Part shown: positions 15,893 through 23,482 of the stretch, piece after piece
How positions within the stretch are numbered: the first letter of the stretch is position 1
Layout: each line of letters opens with the position of its first letter
Assembly: GCA_964460345.1 (NCBI GenBank)
Contig: CAYWRO010000035.1
Span: 1-38,236 of the forward strand
Reading direction: 5' to 3'
DNA from: CAYWRO01 sp964460345
GTDB taxonomy: Bacteria; Planctomycetota; Phycisphaerae; Phycisphaerales; UBA1924
DNA length: 38,236 bases
Made by a program: the position numbers and the translations under genes
The notes under the pieces: generated by a model
The model's database searches: none
Told to the model about the DNA's origin: nothing
Seen by the model: the letters and a program-made list of their open reading frames with translations, nothing else

Positions 15893-16519
15893 ATGCAGAC
15901 CCTTTCCGTGCAGAGCGTGCTGGGTTCGGCCGCCGTGCTTGTCGCCGCGGCGGCGCTTGTCGGTTGCAAGAGCGAGCCGACGCGCCGCGATGTCAACCGC
16001 GTTGATCCGACGGTGATCATCGACGAGGACTACCGCTTCGACGATGAAGATGCGCGACAGATCGTCTTTGCGATGTCAGACGACGCCAGCTATCGGGGCT
16101 GGATCGATCGCTGGATCGCCAATCACGACGGCAACCTGCCGCGTCTGGTGGTAGGGAGCGTGACGAACAACACGCAGGATTACATCAACACGAACCTGTT
16201 CCTGCGCGGGCTGGAGCGGGAACTGCTGAACACTGGGCGCGTGCGTGTCGTGGGCATGCGGGACCAGAGAGGCGAGATCCGTGAAGAGCGCTTCGAGGGT
16301 GAGGAGTGGAACAGCCCGGAGACGCGCCTGGCCCTGCGAAATGAGCTCGGCGCGAACCTGATCCTCATGGGAGACATCAACGATGTCGTCGAGCGTTCCA
16401 TTGACGGCCGCAACATCGTCAAGTTCTACCAGGTGAACCTGGACCTGATCAATCTCGAGACGAACGAGAAGGTGTGGATCGGCACGCACGAGATTAAGAA
16501 GGCGGTGCGGATCCGGTAA
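15893..16519 (+). CDS. LpoB-like penicillin-binding-protein activator lipoprotein
   Basis: The 208-residue protein has a lipobox ALVGC near residue 25 and an N-terminal linker. Its alpha/beta domain has family-like features: LVVGSVTNNTQDYINT, then LERELLNTGRVRVV, and the ending ETNEKVWIGTHEIKKA. In Escherichia coli LpoB is an outer-membrane lipoprotein that activates PBP1B. Whether this planctomycete protein has such a partner is unknown, so the name denotes family only. The ATG at 15893 has AAAGGA 6 bp upstream and is preferred to an earlier in-frame ATG at 15869, which would put extra charged residues before the signal. Probably co-transcribed with the COG3014-like gene. Confidence 0.82.
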   Translation: MQTLSVQSVLGSAAVLVAAAALVGCKSEPTRRDVNRVDPTVIIDEDYRFDDEDARQIVFAMSDDASYRGWIDRWIANHDGNLPRLVVGSVTNNTQDYINTNLFLRGLERELLNTGRVRVVGMRDQRGEIREERFEGEEWNSPETRLALRNELGANLILMGDINDVVERSIDGRNIVKFYQVNLDLINLETNEKVWIGTHEIKKAVRIR

Positions 16520-16560
16520 TTCGCAGCGCCCGCGCTTGTTCGTCACTGGCCCAAAATGAC

Positions 16561-16588
16561 AAGGGGCTCGCCTTGTGGCGAGCCCCTT
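16561..16588. terminator. Bidirectional hairpin terminator between convergent genes
   Basis: AAGGGGCTCGCC-TTGT-GGCGAGCCCCTT is a perfect 12-bp stem with a 4-nt loop. It lies 41 bp after the LpoB-like stop and 23 bp after the pseudopilin stop on the other strand. On the minus strand a TTTT lies a few bases past the stem; on the plus strand no T-run follows. Confidence 0.75.
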
Positions 16589-16611
16589 ACTCGTTCGGAG
16601 GTCATGATCGC

Positions 16612-17658
16612 TCAGCGACGAGGAGCTCGGTAGGTCCAGTTCGGGACGTACGCATCATTTGCCCAGATGCGCATATCACGGAGCTCTTCAATTTTCCGCA
16701 TCTTGACATGACCGTCAACCATTGCCGTCACAGACCGGTCATCGTGCCTCGCATCGACAAATCCCCAGGTCTTCGGATCGCTGTTCGGATCGAACTTATC
16801 GGATCCGCTCCACTGCAATGTGGCCGAGTTGGTTGGGTAGCCAGCCCGGGGAGGAACGACCTCCCAGAAGCCGGGCACAATCTTCGCCGAATCGTTGTAT
16901 GGTGAGGGATCGCGGCCATAATTGTTTGAGAGCATGCCGTTGCCGCTGATGTCCACGCCTCTGGCTGAGGAGAGCACCAAAAGTTGATCGGGCCGGTTCA
17001 CTTCATGCAAGTGTGTCACATAGAACTTCCAGTGAGGGTTGCGCGGGTGTCCGACGCCGTTCATCCGATCAAAGTTGGGGAAGGCGCCGCGATGCCAGTT
17101 TCCGCCAACGTACGTGCTGTTGAAACCGAGTGAAGGGTGATACGCCATCGCGGCAGCGAACGACGTTGCATCAGTTCCATCATAAAGCGTCGTGCGTGGT
17201 GAATAGTCGTTATTGATTCTGGAAGGAGTTTTGGATCGGGACCGGAAGTCCTTGAGCGTCGCCTTGTCGATCATCAGGGCTTCATCGGGCATGTCGGTTG
17301 CACCCATGAAGCGGAATCCATTGACCTTGATCACATTCCCCTCGACCATGTAGCCGTCCTGCAGCGGGTCAGGGTGCAGCCAAACATAAGGCCCAGGTGC
17401 ATTGTTCAGGTGCCCAACCGCCCAAGGGATATAGCCGGTGAACGCAGCTTCCTTGTTGTCGGTTGCGTATCCCTGATATGCGACCATCTTCTGCTGCGCG
17501 GCCGCCATCTCCTTGGCCATGTAGGCCAGGGCCTTGGCTTTTCCGAGCGCCGGCAGAAGGATTGCGACCAACAGCGCGATGATCGCGATCACGACCAGCA
17601 ACTCGATGAGTGTGAAGCCGCGCCGGCGCGTAGCGCACCATCCCTGAACTTTCTTCAT
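16612..17658 (-). CDS. Prepilin-type N-terminal cleavage protein with H-X9-DG motif
   Basis: The 348-residue protein starts with a short basic leader and GFTLIELLVVIAIIALLVAILLP-type type IV pilin signal: prepilin peptidase should cut before Phe after Gly. The long hydrophobic helix anchors it in the inner membrane. Near the C-terminus HDDRSVTAMVDG fits H-X9-DG, a signature of the large planctomycete DUF1559-type pseudopilin families. The middle is a variable beta-rich globular domain. The ATG at 17658 with a GGGAGA-like site is chosen over an upstream reading that lacks the leader. A dedicated promoter lies 80 bp upstream. Its partners are probably encoded elsewhere, as no secretin or pilus ATPase is in the window. 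Role: minor pseudopilin or surface fibre subunit, inferred. Confidence 0.88.
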   Translation of the reverse strand: MKKVQGWCATRRRGFTLIELLVVIAIIALLVAILLPALGKAKALAYMAKEMAAAQQKMVAYQGYATDNKEAAFTGYIPWAVGHLNNAPGPYVWLHPDPLQDGYMVEGNVIKVNGFRFMGATDMPDEALMIDKATLKDFRSRSKTPSRINNDYSPRTTLYDGTDATSFAAAMAYHPSLGFNSTYVGGNWHRGAFPNFDRMNGVGHPRNPHWKFYVTHLHEVNRPDQLLVLSSARGVDISGNGMLSNNYGRDPSPYNDSAKIVPGFWEVVPPRAGYPTNSATLQWSGSDKFDPNSDPKTWGFVDARHDDRSVTAMVDGHVKMRKIEELRDMRIWANDAYVPNWTYRAPRR

Positions 17659-17734
17659 TTTCCGGTCTCCCAGATAGACCTGCAACCTCTTCCAGCCGCG
17701 AAGAACTCGCGGACTGCCTGTACCCAGACTAAGC

Positions 17735-17743
17735 AGTGTACCA
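17735..17743 (-). promoter_or_regulatory. Extended -10 promoter element of the pseudopilin gene
   Basis: On the minus strand TGGTACACT lies 77 bp before the ATG and is identical to the element at 190-198. The -35 position is poor in both, as expected for extended -10 promoters. Confidence 0.45.
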
Positions 17744-17884
17744 CGGTTCCATCGGGCCTGCACAGGGCTGAGAGCAAAATTTTGGCAGAACCGAGCAGGA
17801 CCCGTACTCATTAAGGGTGGATCGGGATTGGGGCGTGAATCTGGGTAAGAAAGAGCTCCTGAAGCCAGAAGTGATGCTCTCGGC

Positions 17885-18811
17885 TCAGCCGGCTCGCTCC
17901 GCGGCGTCGACAACGTTGCCGAGCAGAACGGCCACCGTCATCGGGCCGACCCCCCCCGGAACAGGGCTGATCCAGCCCGCGACCTCACGGACCTCGTCGA
18001 AGGCGACGTCCCCGACTGTGTGGGTGCGGCCATCGGGCTCCGTCACCCTGTTCACCCCCACATCCACGACGATCGCCCCCGGTTTGACCATCTCCCGGGT
18101 GATGAGCCCGGGAACACCCGCCGCGGCGACGAGCACATCGGCGCGGCGGGTCAACTCGGCCATCTGCTCGGTGTACTTGTTGCAGGAGATGACCGTGGCC
18201 TCGCGGCGCATGAGCAGGACCGCGATTGGCTTGCCCACATGGTTCGATGCGCCGACGACCACGGCAGTCTTGCCCTTGAGGTCGACTTGGGTGGACTCGA
18301 TCAGGCGGACGGCGGCGAGGGCCGTGCAGGGGGCGAGGGAGGAGCGGCCGTAGACGATGTTGCCGATGTTGGCCGGATTCACGCCCTCGACATCCTTTTC
18401 AGGAGTGATCAGACGCTGGATGGAGTAGGGGTCGACGCTCTCGGGAAGGGGCAGGTGGACCATGATCGCCGTGACATCCGGCTGTGTGTTGAGCAGGAGG
18501 ACGCGGCCGGCGATGTCGTCGTACGTGGCCCGGGCGGGCAATTCGTGGAGGCGGTAGGCGATGCCCAGTTCGGCACAGGTGCGGGCCTGGTTCTCGGCGT
18601 AGAGCCGGGCGGCATTGTCCTCTGCTCCCACCAGGACGGCATCCAGGCGGACGGCGGGGGGGACGGACCCGGCGGCATCGTGCTCAGCGATGGCCCGCCG
18701 CCTGCCAAGGGCCTCAACACGTTCGGCGATTCGGGCCCGGTGCTCCGCCGCGAGCGCGCGGCCGTCGAGGAGTCGGGCTGGCGAGGCGTCGAGGGCGGAG
18801 TCTGCGGCCAT
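17885..18811 (-). CDS. folD: FolD-family methylenetetrahydrofolate dehydrogenase/cyclohydrolase with altered active site
   Basis: Canonical FolD oxidises 5,10-methylene-THF with NADP and then hydrolyses methenyl-THF to 10-formyl-THF. This 308-residue protein keeps the scaffold: LPLPESVDPYSIQRL, the NADP-site VGASNHVGKP, and the C-terminal PVPGGVGPMTVA. The start MAADSALD gives a normal length. All three folate-pocket residues are changed. The Lys four residues after the active-site Tyr71 is Gln75 (E. coli Lys54). The Gln before LPLP is His119 (Gln98). The Asp of KDVDG is Glu142 (Asp121). The codons were checked at 18587-18589 (CAG), 18455-18457 (CAC) and 18386-18388 (GAG). In human enzyme studies the Lys-to-Gln change, as I recall, removes cyclohydrolase but leaves dehydrogenase activity. 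It is divergent from the hydrolase gene. Confidence 0.9.
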   Translation of the reverse strand: MAADSALDASPARLLDGRALAAEHRARIAERVEALGRRRAIAEHDAAGSVPPAVRLDAVLVGAEDNAARLYAENQARTCAELGIAYRLHELPARATYDDIAGRVLLLNTQPDVTAIMVHLPLPESVDPYSIQRLITPEKDVEGVNPANIGNIVYGRSSLAPCTALAAVRLIESTQVDLKGKTAVVVGASNHVGKPIAVLLMRREATVISCNKYTEQMAELTRRADVLVAAAGVPGLITREMVKPGAIVVDVGVNRVTEPDGRTHTVGDVAFDEVREVAGWISPVPGGVGPMTVAVLLGNVVDAAERAG

Positions 18812-18839
18812 GGGCGATCCTATTCCAAACGAGTCGCCG

Positions 18840-18868
18840 TTGCGGCCGTCTGCGGGCGGAAGTAGACT
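18840..18868 (+). promoter_or_regulatory. Putative promoter of the secreted hydrolase gene
   Basis: TTGCGG (18840-18845) and TAGACT (18863-18868) are separated by 17 bp and lie 32 bp before the start codon at 18901. The -35 matches the one proposed at 4358. Confidence 0.45.
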
Positions 18869-18900
18869 CGGGAAAGGTTGATTGCGGAAGGGAGGCGGGC

Positions 18901-19815
18901 ATGGGGCGCTGGTGGCGCGGGTCCTATTTGGTGCTGAGCGTTGTGATCGGCCTGCCTGGCGCCGTCGTTGCTCGTCAGCCGACCTCTCCCGCGGTTGATG
19001 CGCCAGCAGCCCCCGCTGAGGATGGGGAGGGGACAGCGCCTGCCGCGGCGGAGCCGTTCACGGTTGAGCGGGTGGAGCGCAAGGCGGGGGACGATGACCA
19101 GAAGCGGTACTTCGTGATCCAGACAGCGCCGAACGAAGAGCGCCCCGACGATGGCTGGAAGCTTCTCGTCGTGCTGCCGGGCGGGGACGGCTCGGCGGAG
19201 TTTGGAGACTGGGTGCAGCGGATCGCGACCGAGGCGTGTCCGGAGGGAACGCTCGTCGTGCAACTCGTCGCGCCCGTGTGGCGGGAGGGGCCGGACAGGA
19301 TTGTGTGGCCGACGAAGAAGCTTCCGGATGAGCGCATGGCGTTCTCAACGGAGTTCTTCATCACCAGCGTGGTCGAGGACGTGCAGAAGACCCACGAGAT
19401 CGACGCACGGCATACTACCGTGCTGGGGTGGTCTTCGAGCGGACCGGCCTGCTACGCGGCGGTGCTTGATGAGAAGTGCCCGGTGACGGGCGCCTTCGTG
19501 GCGATGAGCGTCTTCAAGCCCGAGCAACTGCCAAGGCCGGCGGAGGCGAATGGAAGGGCCGTGTACATCCTGCACTCGTCGACGGACTTCATCCCGATGC
19601 GATTCGCGGAGGATGCGGTCGAGACGCTTGGCGACAAGGGCGCGGTGGTGCGTTTGGAGACATACGAGGGCGGCCACGGCTGGCAGGGGGACGCCTTTGA
19701 GAAGATCCGGCCCGGGCTGGAGTGGATTGAGTCAAACGTGCCGGCGGCGGAGGGCGACGGGGAGGCGGGCTCGCCCGCCGCGGCGCCTGCGGAGCCGGCC
19801 CCCGCGGCGGGGTAG
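18901..19815 (+). CDS. Secreted alpha/beta hydrolase (esterase-like)
   Basis: The 304-residue protein has a signal peptide (to about residue 25), an Ala/Pro/Glu-rich linker and an alpha/beta-hydrolase domain of the phospholipase/carboxylesterase or feruloyl-esterase type. A nucleophile elbow LGWSSSGPA (Ser178-180) is seen, but the classical GxSxG has Ser where the last Gly is expected. The likely acid is Asp229 in SSTDFIP, and the catalytic His is His259 in EGGHGWQGD. The C-terminus is again Ala/Pro-rich. GGAAGGGAGG lies just before the ATG. It is divergent from folD and 57 bp upstream of ligA on the same strand. The substrate is unknown. It acts outside the cytoplasm, by the signal. Confidence 0.8.
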   Translation: MGRWWRGSYLVLSVVIGLPGAVVARQPTSPAVDAPAAPAEDGEGTAPAAAEPFTVERVERKAGDDDQKRYFVIQTAPNEERPDDGWKLLVVLPGGDGSAEFGDWVQRIATEACPEGTLVVQLVAPVWREGPDRIVWPTKKLPDERMAFSTEFFITSVVEDVQKTHEIDARHTTVLGWSSSGPACYAAVLDEKCPVTGAFVAMSVFKPEQLPRPAEANGRAVYILHSSTDFIPMRFAEDAVETLGDKGAVVRLETYEGGHGWQGDAFEKIRPGLEWIESNVPAAEGDGEAGSPAAAPAEPAPAAG

Positions 19816-19872
19816 CGGGCAAGCGAGGGGCAAAGGCGCGCCCGTGCTGACCCGTTCCGTTACCATTGCGGC

Positions 19873-22197
19873 GTGACCGCACCTTCCCCTTCCCAATCGT
19901 CTGCGAAGCCGGCGCTGCCCGCCGCGGCGGGCAAGCGCATCGAGGCGCTGCGCACGCTCCTGGATCGTGCCAACCGGGCGTACTACACCGACGCCGCGCC
20001 GATCATGTCGGATCGGGAGTTTGACGAACTGCTCGAGGAACTGTCCAGGCTCGAGAGGGCGCACCCGGAGCTGGACGATCCAAACAGCCCGACGCACCGT
20101 GTCGGCGGCGAGGTGGTGGGGGGCTTCAAGACCGTGCGGCACGCGGTCCCGATGCTGTCGATCGATAACACGTACAGCGAGGCGGAGGTCGTGGAGTGGC
20201 ACGCCCGTGTGCTCAAGGGGCTTGGGCTTGCGGTGCCGAAGGCCGAGAAGAGGGTTGAGCAGGGCGCGGGGGTGGGAACCCTTTTCGATGACGGGCAGGC
20301 GGAGCGCGAGGAGGGGACGGCAAAGGGGAAGGAGGGGCTGTCGGGGCAGGACCAGCCGTGGATCGTGGCCGATGCCAAGATCGATGGCGTGGCGATCTCG
20401 CTGCGGTACGAGGGGGGGCGGCTGGTTCGCGCGGTGACGCGCGGCGATGGGACGGCGGGGGACGACATCACGTCCAACGTGCGAACGATCCGGGCGCTGC
20501 CGCTGGTGCTGGAGGGAGGGGAAGAAGTGCCGGAGATCCTCGAGATCCGCGGCGAAGTCGTGATCCTCAGCCGCGAGTTCGAGCGCATCAACGCCGAGCG
20601 CGAGGCGGCGGGGCTGGAGCCTTTCATGAACCCGCGGAACGCCTGCGCGGGGACACTCAAGCAGCTCGACCCCAAGGTTGCCGCGGCGAGGAAGCTGGCA
20701 TTCTTTGCCCACGGGCGTGGGGAGGTGTCGGACGAGGACTTCGCGCCGAGCCACAGCGCGTTCATTGAAAAGATCGAGGCGCTCGGCGTGCCGGTGAATC
20801 CCATCCGGGCGCGCTCGCGGAGCATCGCGGAGATCATCGCCGCGATCGAGGCCTTTGCCGCGGAGAGGACGGATTTGCCCTTCGAGACCGACGGCATGGT
20901 CGTGCGCGTGGATGAGGTGGCGCTGCAGGAGCGACTCGGATACACGAGCAAGAGCCCGCGCTGGGTGATTGCGTACAAGTACCCGGCCGAACGCAAGACG
21001 ACGGTGCTGTTGGAGGTGATCCCGCAGGTCGGCAAGACGGGGAAGATCACGCCGCGGGCGGTCATGGAGCCGGTGATCCTCTCCGGGACGAAGGTGCAGC
21101 ACGCGACGCTGCACAACTATGGGCGCGTGCGGGATGCGCGGACGGAGAAGGCGGATGTGCACACGGACATTCGGCTCGGCGACACGATCGAGGTGGAGAA
21201 GGCGGGGGAGATCATCCCGTACGTGGTGCGGGTGGTGCTGGCGAAGCGGCCCAAGGGGGCGAAGAAGATTCCCGTGCCGGATGTCTGCCCGACCTGTGGC
21301 GGTCCTGTGGAAGTCGAGCCGGAGGAAGCCGTCGAGAACCCCGCACTGGAAACCGCGCGGCGGTGCGTGAACCCCGAGTGCCCGGCCCAGATCCGCGAGA
21401 AGCTGATCTGGTTTGCCGGGCGCAAGCAGATGAACATCGACGGGCTGGGGGAGAAGACGGTGGACCAGATCCGCGAGGCGGGGCTGCCCCTGAACAGCTT
21501 CGCCGACATCTTCCGCCTGCACGAGCACCGCGATGAACTGCTGAAGCTGGAACGGATGGGGGAGAAGAAGGTGGACAACCTGCTCGCGGGGATCGAGCGG
21601 GCCAAGGGCGGCGGGATGGCGCGGCTGCTGGCGGCGATGGGGATCCGGCACGTCGGGGATTCCACGGCCAAGCAGCTTGCGCGCCTGTTTCCGGACATCG
21701 ATGCGCTGCGGAAGGCGGAACTGTGGCAGTTGATGCCCAAGGCGCTGTCGCGCGCGGAGGCGGTGGCGCACGGGCTCCCGGAGGACCCGCGCGAGAGGCA
21801 GGAGACGGGCCTGGGCAAGCTCACGGCCGAGGTCTTCCACACGTACCTGCACTCGCCGACCGCGACGAAGACGTTTGAGGAGCTGCGAGCCGTCGGCGTC
21901 GACATGACGTCGCACGAGTTCCGCCCCCCCGGCGCCAAGCCGAAGAAGGACACGCCGTTCTCGGGGAAGACGATCGTGCTGACGGGAACGCTCGAGAACT
22001 ACGAGCGCGAGGCGCTCAAGGAGATTTTGGAAGGGCTCGGGGCGAAGGTGTCGGGGTCGGTGTCGAGCAGGACGGACCTGGTGATCGCCGGTGAGAGCGC
22101 GGGGTCGAAGCTCTCCAAAGCGCGGGAGTTGGGGGTGGAGGTGTGGGACGAGAAGATGTTGCTCGCCGGGCTGAAGAGGGCTGGCGTGGCGTCCTGA
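19873..22197 (+). CDS. ligA: NAD-dependent DNA ligase LigA
   Basis: LigA seals nicks in replication and repair using NAD. The 774-residue protein has the Ia domain (YYTDAAPIMSDREFDEL, with Phe in place of the usual Tyr in DxxYD) and the adenylated Lys169 in KIDG. RGDGTAGDDIT and the OB fold follow. A four-Cys zinc finger (Cys472, 475, 498, 503), helix-hairpin-helix units (about 515-625) and a C-terminal BRCT domain (about 690-774) complete it. It is about 100 residues longer than typical LigA. A charged low-complexity insertion of about 40 residues (118-160) sits just before the catalytic lysine motif. The start is GTG with no ribosome site, and TACCAT ends 6 bp before it, so the message may be leaderless. 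No other start gives an intact Ia domain. Confidence 0.96.
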   Translation: MTAPSPSQSSAKPALPAAAGKRIEALRTLLDRANRAYYTDAAPIMSDREFDELLEELSRLERAHPELDDPNSPTHRVGGEVVGGFKTVRHAVPMLSIDNTYSEAEVVEWHARVLKGLGLAVPKAEKRVEQGAGVGTLFDDGQAEREEGTAKGKEGLSGQDQPWIVADAKIDGVAISLRYEGGRLVRAVTRGDGTAGDDITSNVRTIRALPLVLEGGEEVPEILEIRGEVVILSREFERINAEREAAGLEPFMNPRNACAGTLKQLDPKVAAARKLAFFAHGRGEVSDEDFAPSHSAFIEKIEALGVPVNPIRARSRSIAEIIAAIEAFAAERTDLPFETDGMVVRVDEVALQERLGYTSKSPRWVIAYKYPAERKTTVLLEVIPQVGKTGKITPRAVMEPVILSGTKVQHATLHNYGRVRDARTEKADVHTDIRLGDTIEVEKAGEIIPYVVRVVLAKRPKGAKKIPVPDVCPTCGGPVEVEPEEAVENPALETARRCVNPECPAQIREKLIWFAGRKQMNIDGLGEKTVDQIREAGLPLNSFADIFRLHEHRDELLKLERMGEKKVDNLLAGIERAKGGGMARLLAAMGIRHVGDSTAKQLARLFPDIDALRKAELWQLMPKALSRAEAVAHGLPEDPRERQETGLGKLTAEVFHTYLHSPTATKTFEELRAVGVDMTSHEFRPPGAKPKKDTPFSGKTIVLTGTLENYEREALKEILEGLGAKVSGSVSSRTDLVIAGESAGSKLSKARELGVEVWDEKMLLAGLKRAGVAS

Positions 22198-22203
22198 GTG
22201 GAA

Positions 22204-22338
22204 GAGATCTCACGCAGAGACGCAGGGCACGCAGAGAGGAGAGAGATGATGGGATGCAGAAGAGCACGAGACTTGCCGGGCGAACCAATCTCCTGCTGGC
22301 AACTTCTCTGCGATCCCCGCGCCTCTGCGTGAAGATTC
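22204..22338. repeat. 135-bp element with 36-bp imperfect terminal inverted repeats
   Basis: The left arm 22204-22239 and the right arm 22303-22338 are imperfect inverted repeats; 27 of 36 positions pair by hand alignment, around a shared CACGCAGAG core that itself recurs inside each arm. The 63-bp interior has no coding potential. This is the CACGCAGAGACGCAGAG-type dispersed palindrome I know from several environmental bacterial genomes. It sits between ligA and the CYTH gene and ends 6 bp before the latter's ATG, so it may have displaced the native leader. It may be non-autonomous and MITE-like. Confidence 0.65.
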
Positions 22339-22344
22339 TCCCCG

Positions 22345-22851
22345 ATGCAGAACTACGAGTACAAAGCCGAACTCCGCGACCCCGCCCTGGCGCGGTCGGT
22401 CTCTCTCGCGCTGGGCGCGATCCTCGCCGAGACTGTCGAGCAGACGGACACGTACTACCGCGTCCCCGACTCGCGCTTGAAGAAGCGAGAATCGCCCGGG
22501 CACCCGACGGAGTACATCCTGTATCACCGCCCGAACATGGCCCGGCCGCGGCTGAGCAACTACACGATCTATTCCGAGGCCCAGGCGCTGGAGCGGTTCG
22601 GGATGCAGCCGATGCCGGTCCTCGCCGTGGTGAAAAAAACGCGTGAGATCTGGCTGCTCGACAACGTGCGCATTCACCTGGATGACGTCGAGACGCTCGG
22701 CGCGTTCTTTGAACTGGAAGCGGTTTTGACGCGCGGCAGGACGCTGCACGCGTGCACGGAAACCGTGACCCGTCTGCGCGACAGGTTCGCACCCGCCCTG
22801 GGCGAGGCGATCAGCGTCAGCTACGCCGACCTTGTCGCCGGCGGCTCCTGA
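22345..22851 (+). CDS. CYTH-like domain protein (CyaB/thiamine-triphosphatase superfamily)
   Basis: The 168-residue protein fits the CYTH fold, whose members use a metal-lined tunnel to act on triphosphates (adenylate cyclase class IV, thiamine triphosphatase, tripolyphosphatase). It starts with NYEYKAELRD, an ExExK-like first strand in which the first Glu of the motif is not in its usual place. QTDTYYRVPDSRLKKRE and EYILYHRP continue the pattern, and ELEAVL comes late. Arg and Lys residues for phosphate binding are therefore present. The ATG at 22345 lies just after the inverted-repeat element, and no good ribosome site is visible, so the start is uncertain. The substrate cannot be assigned. 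Confidence 0.75.
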   Translation: MQNYEYKAELRDPALARSVSLALGAILAETVEQTDTYYRVPDSRLKKRESPGHPTEYILYHRPNMARPRLSNYTIYSEAQALERFGMQPMPVLAVVKKTREIWLLDNVRIHLDDVETLGAFFELEAVLTRGRTLHACTETVTRLRDRFAPALGEAISVSYADLVAGGS

Positions 22852-22895
22852 AAGATCATCGGTCGGTCCGCCGCTCTTCTTGAGGGGAAGAGGAA

Positions 22896-23294
22896 AGCCG
22901 CAGCGCCCATCGCGGCGATCGTGGGGCCCTCCGCGACAACAGTTTTGCCGATCACGGCGATCGTGGGGCTCTCCACGACAACAGTTTTGCCGATCGCGGC
23001 GATCGTGGGGGCCTCCACGACAACAGTTTTGCCGATCACGGCGATCGTGGGGCTCTCCACGACAATAATTTTGCCCATCACGACGATCGTGAGCCTGCTC
23101 ACGGAAACAATTTGCCTGTTCACGATGATCGTGAGCCTGCTCACGGAAACAATTTGCCTGCTCACGATGATCGTGAGCCTGTTCACGGAAACAATTTGCC
23201 TGCTCACGACGATCGTGAGCAGGCTCACGGAAGCAATTTTGCCCATCACGGAAACAATTTTGCCCATCACGACGACCGTAATCCTGCTCACGCC
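22896..23294. repeat. 42-bp tandem repeat array with hairpin-forming units
   Basis: Eight full 42-bp units begin at 22917, 22959, 23001, 23043, 23085, 23127, 23169 and 23211, exactly 42 bp apart. A degenerate half unit precedes them (about 22896-22916); a 21-bp half unit (23253-23273) and a decayed unit (23274-about 23294) follow. Each unit is two 21-bp halves: GATCGTG...CACG and AACA.TTTTGCC..TCACG. Units 1-4 carry CGTGGgG..CTCCACG-type arms and units 5-8 carry CGTGAGC..GCTCACG arms, so pairing is largely kept while the sequence changes. Unit 7 shows a G-U-tolerated change. In units 5-8 the end of one unit also pairs with the next (GCTCACGAT-G-ATCGTGAGC). Long open frames exist on both strands only because 42 is a multiple of 3. 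It lies between convergent genes, so it is non-coding or terminator-like in context. Confidence 0.9.
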
Positions 23295-23482
23295 GACCGC
23301 GTGAAGGGGTTGTCAGGCCGATCCGGCCGCCGCAACCGGGCTGGAGACCCCCCTGGGGCTGCGCCAGGGGCCTTCGGCCGTGCAAAGAGGCGCGATAACA
23401 CAAAGCGGACGTGCGCACCCCCGCCGTGGTCGCGCTGCGGCCCTGCGAGACCGGCCCCGCGCATGGCCGCACGCGGCTCCGG
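23295..23482. other. Intergenic spacer with one hairpin
   Basis: This stretch links the 42-bp array to the heptanucleotide repeat. The only clear structure is CCCCTGG-GGCTGCG-CCAGGGG (23350-23370), a 7-bp stem hairpin without a T-run. No gene or promoter was recognised. Confidence 0.4.

Noticed and set aside
19732..21915. Minus-strand frame opposite ligA
   Set aside because: Arg/Leu/His-rich shadow without motifs; ligA is certain.
22896..23294. CRISPR array
   Set aside because: The 42-bp units are contiguous with no unique spacers, the units diverge, and no cas gene is near.
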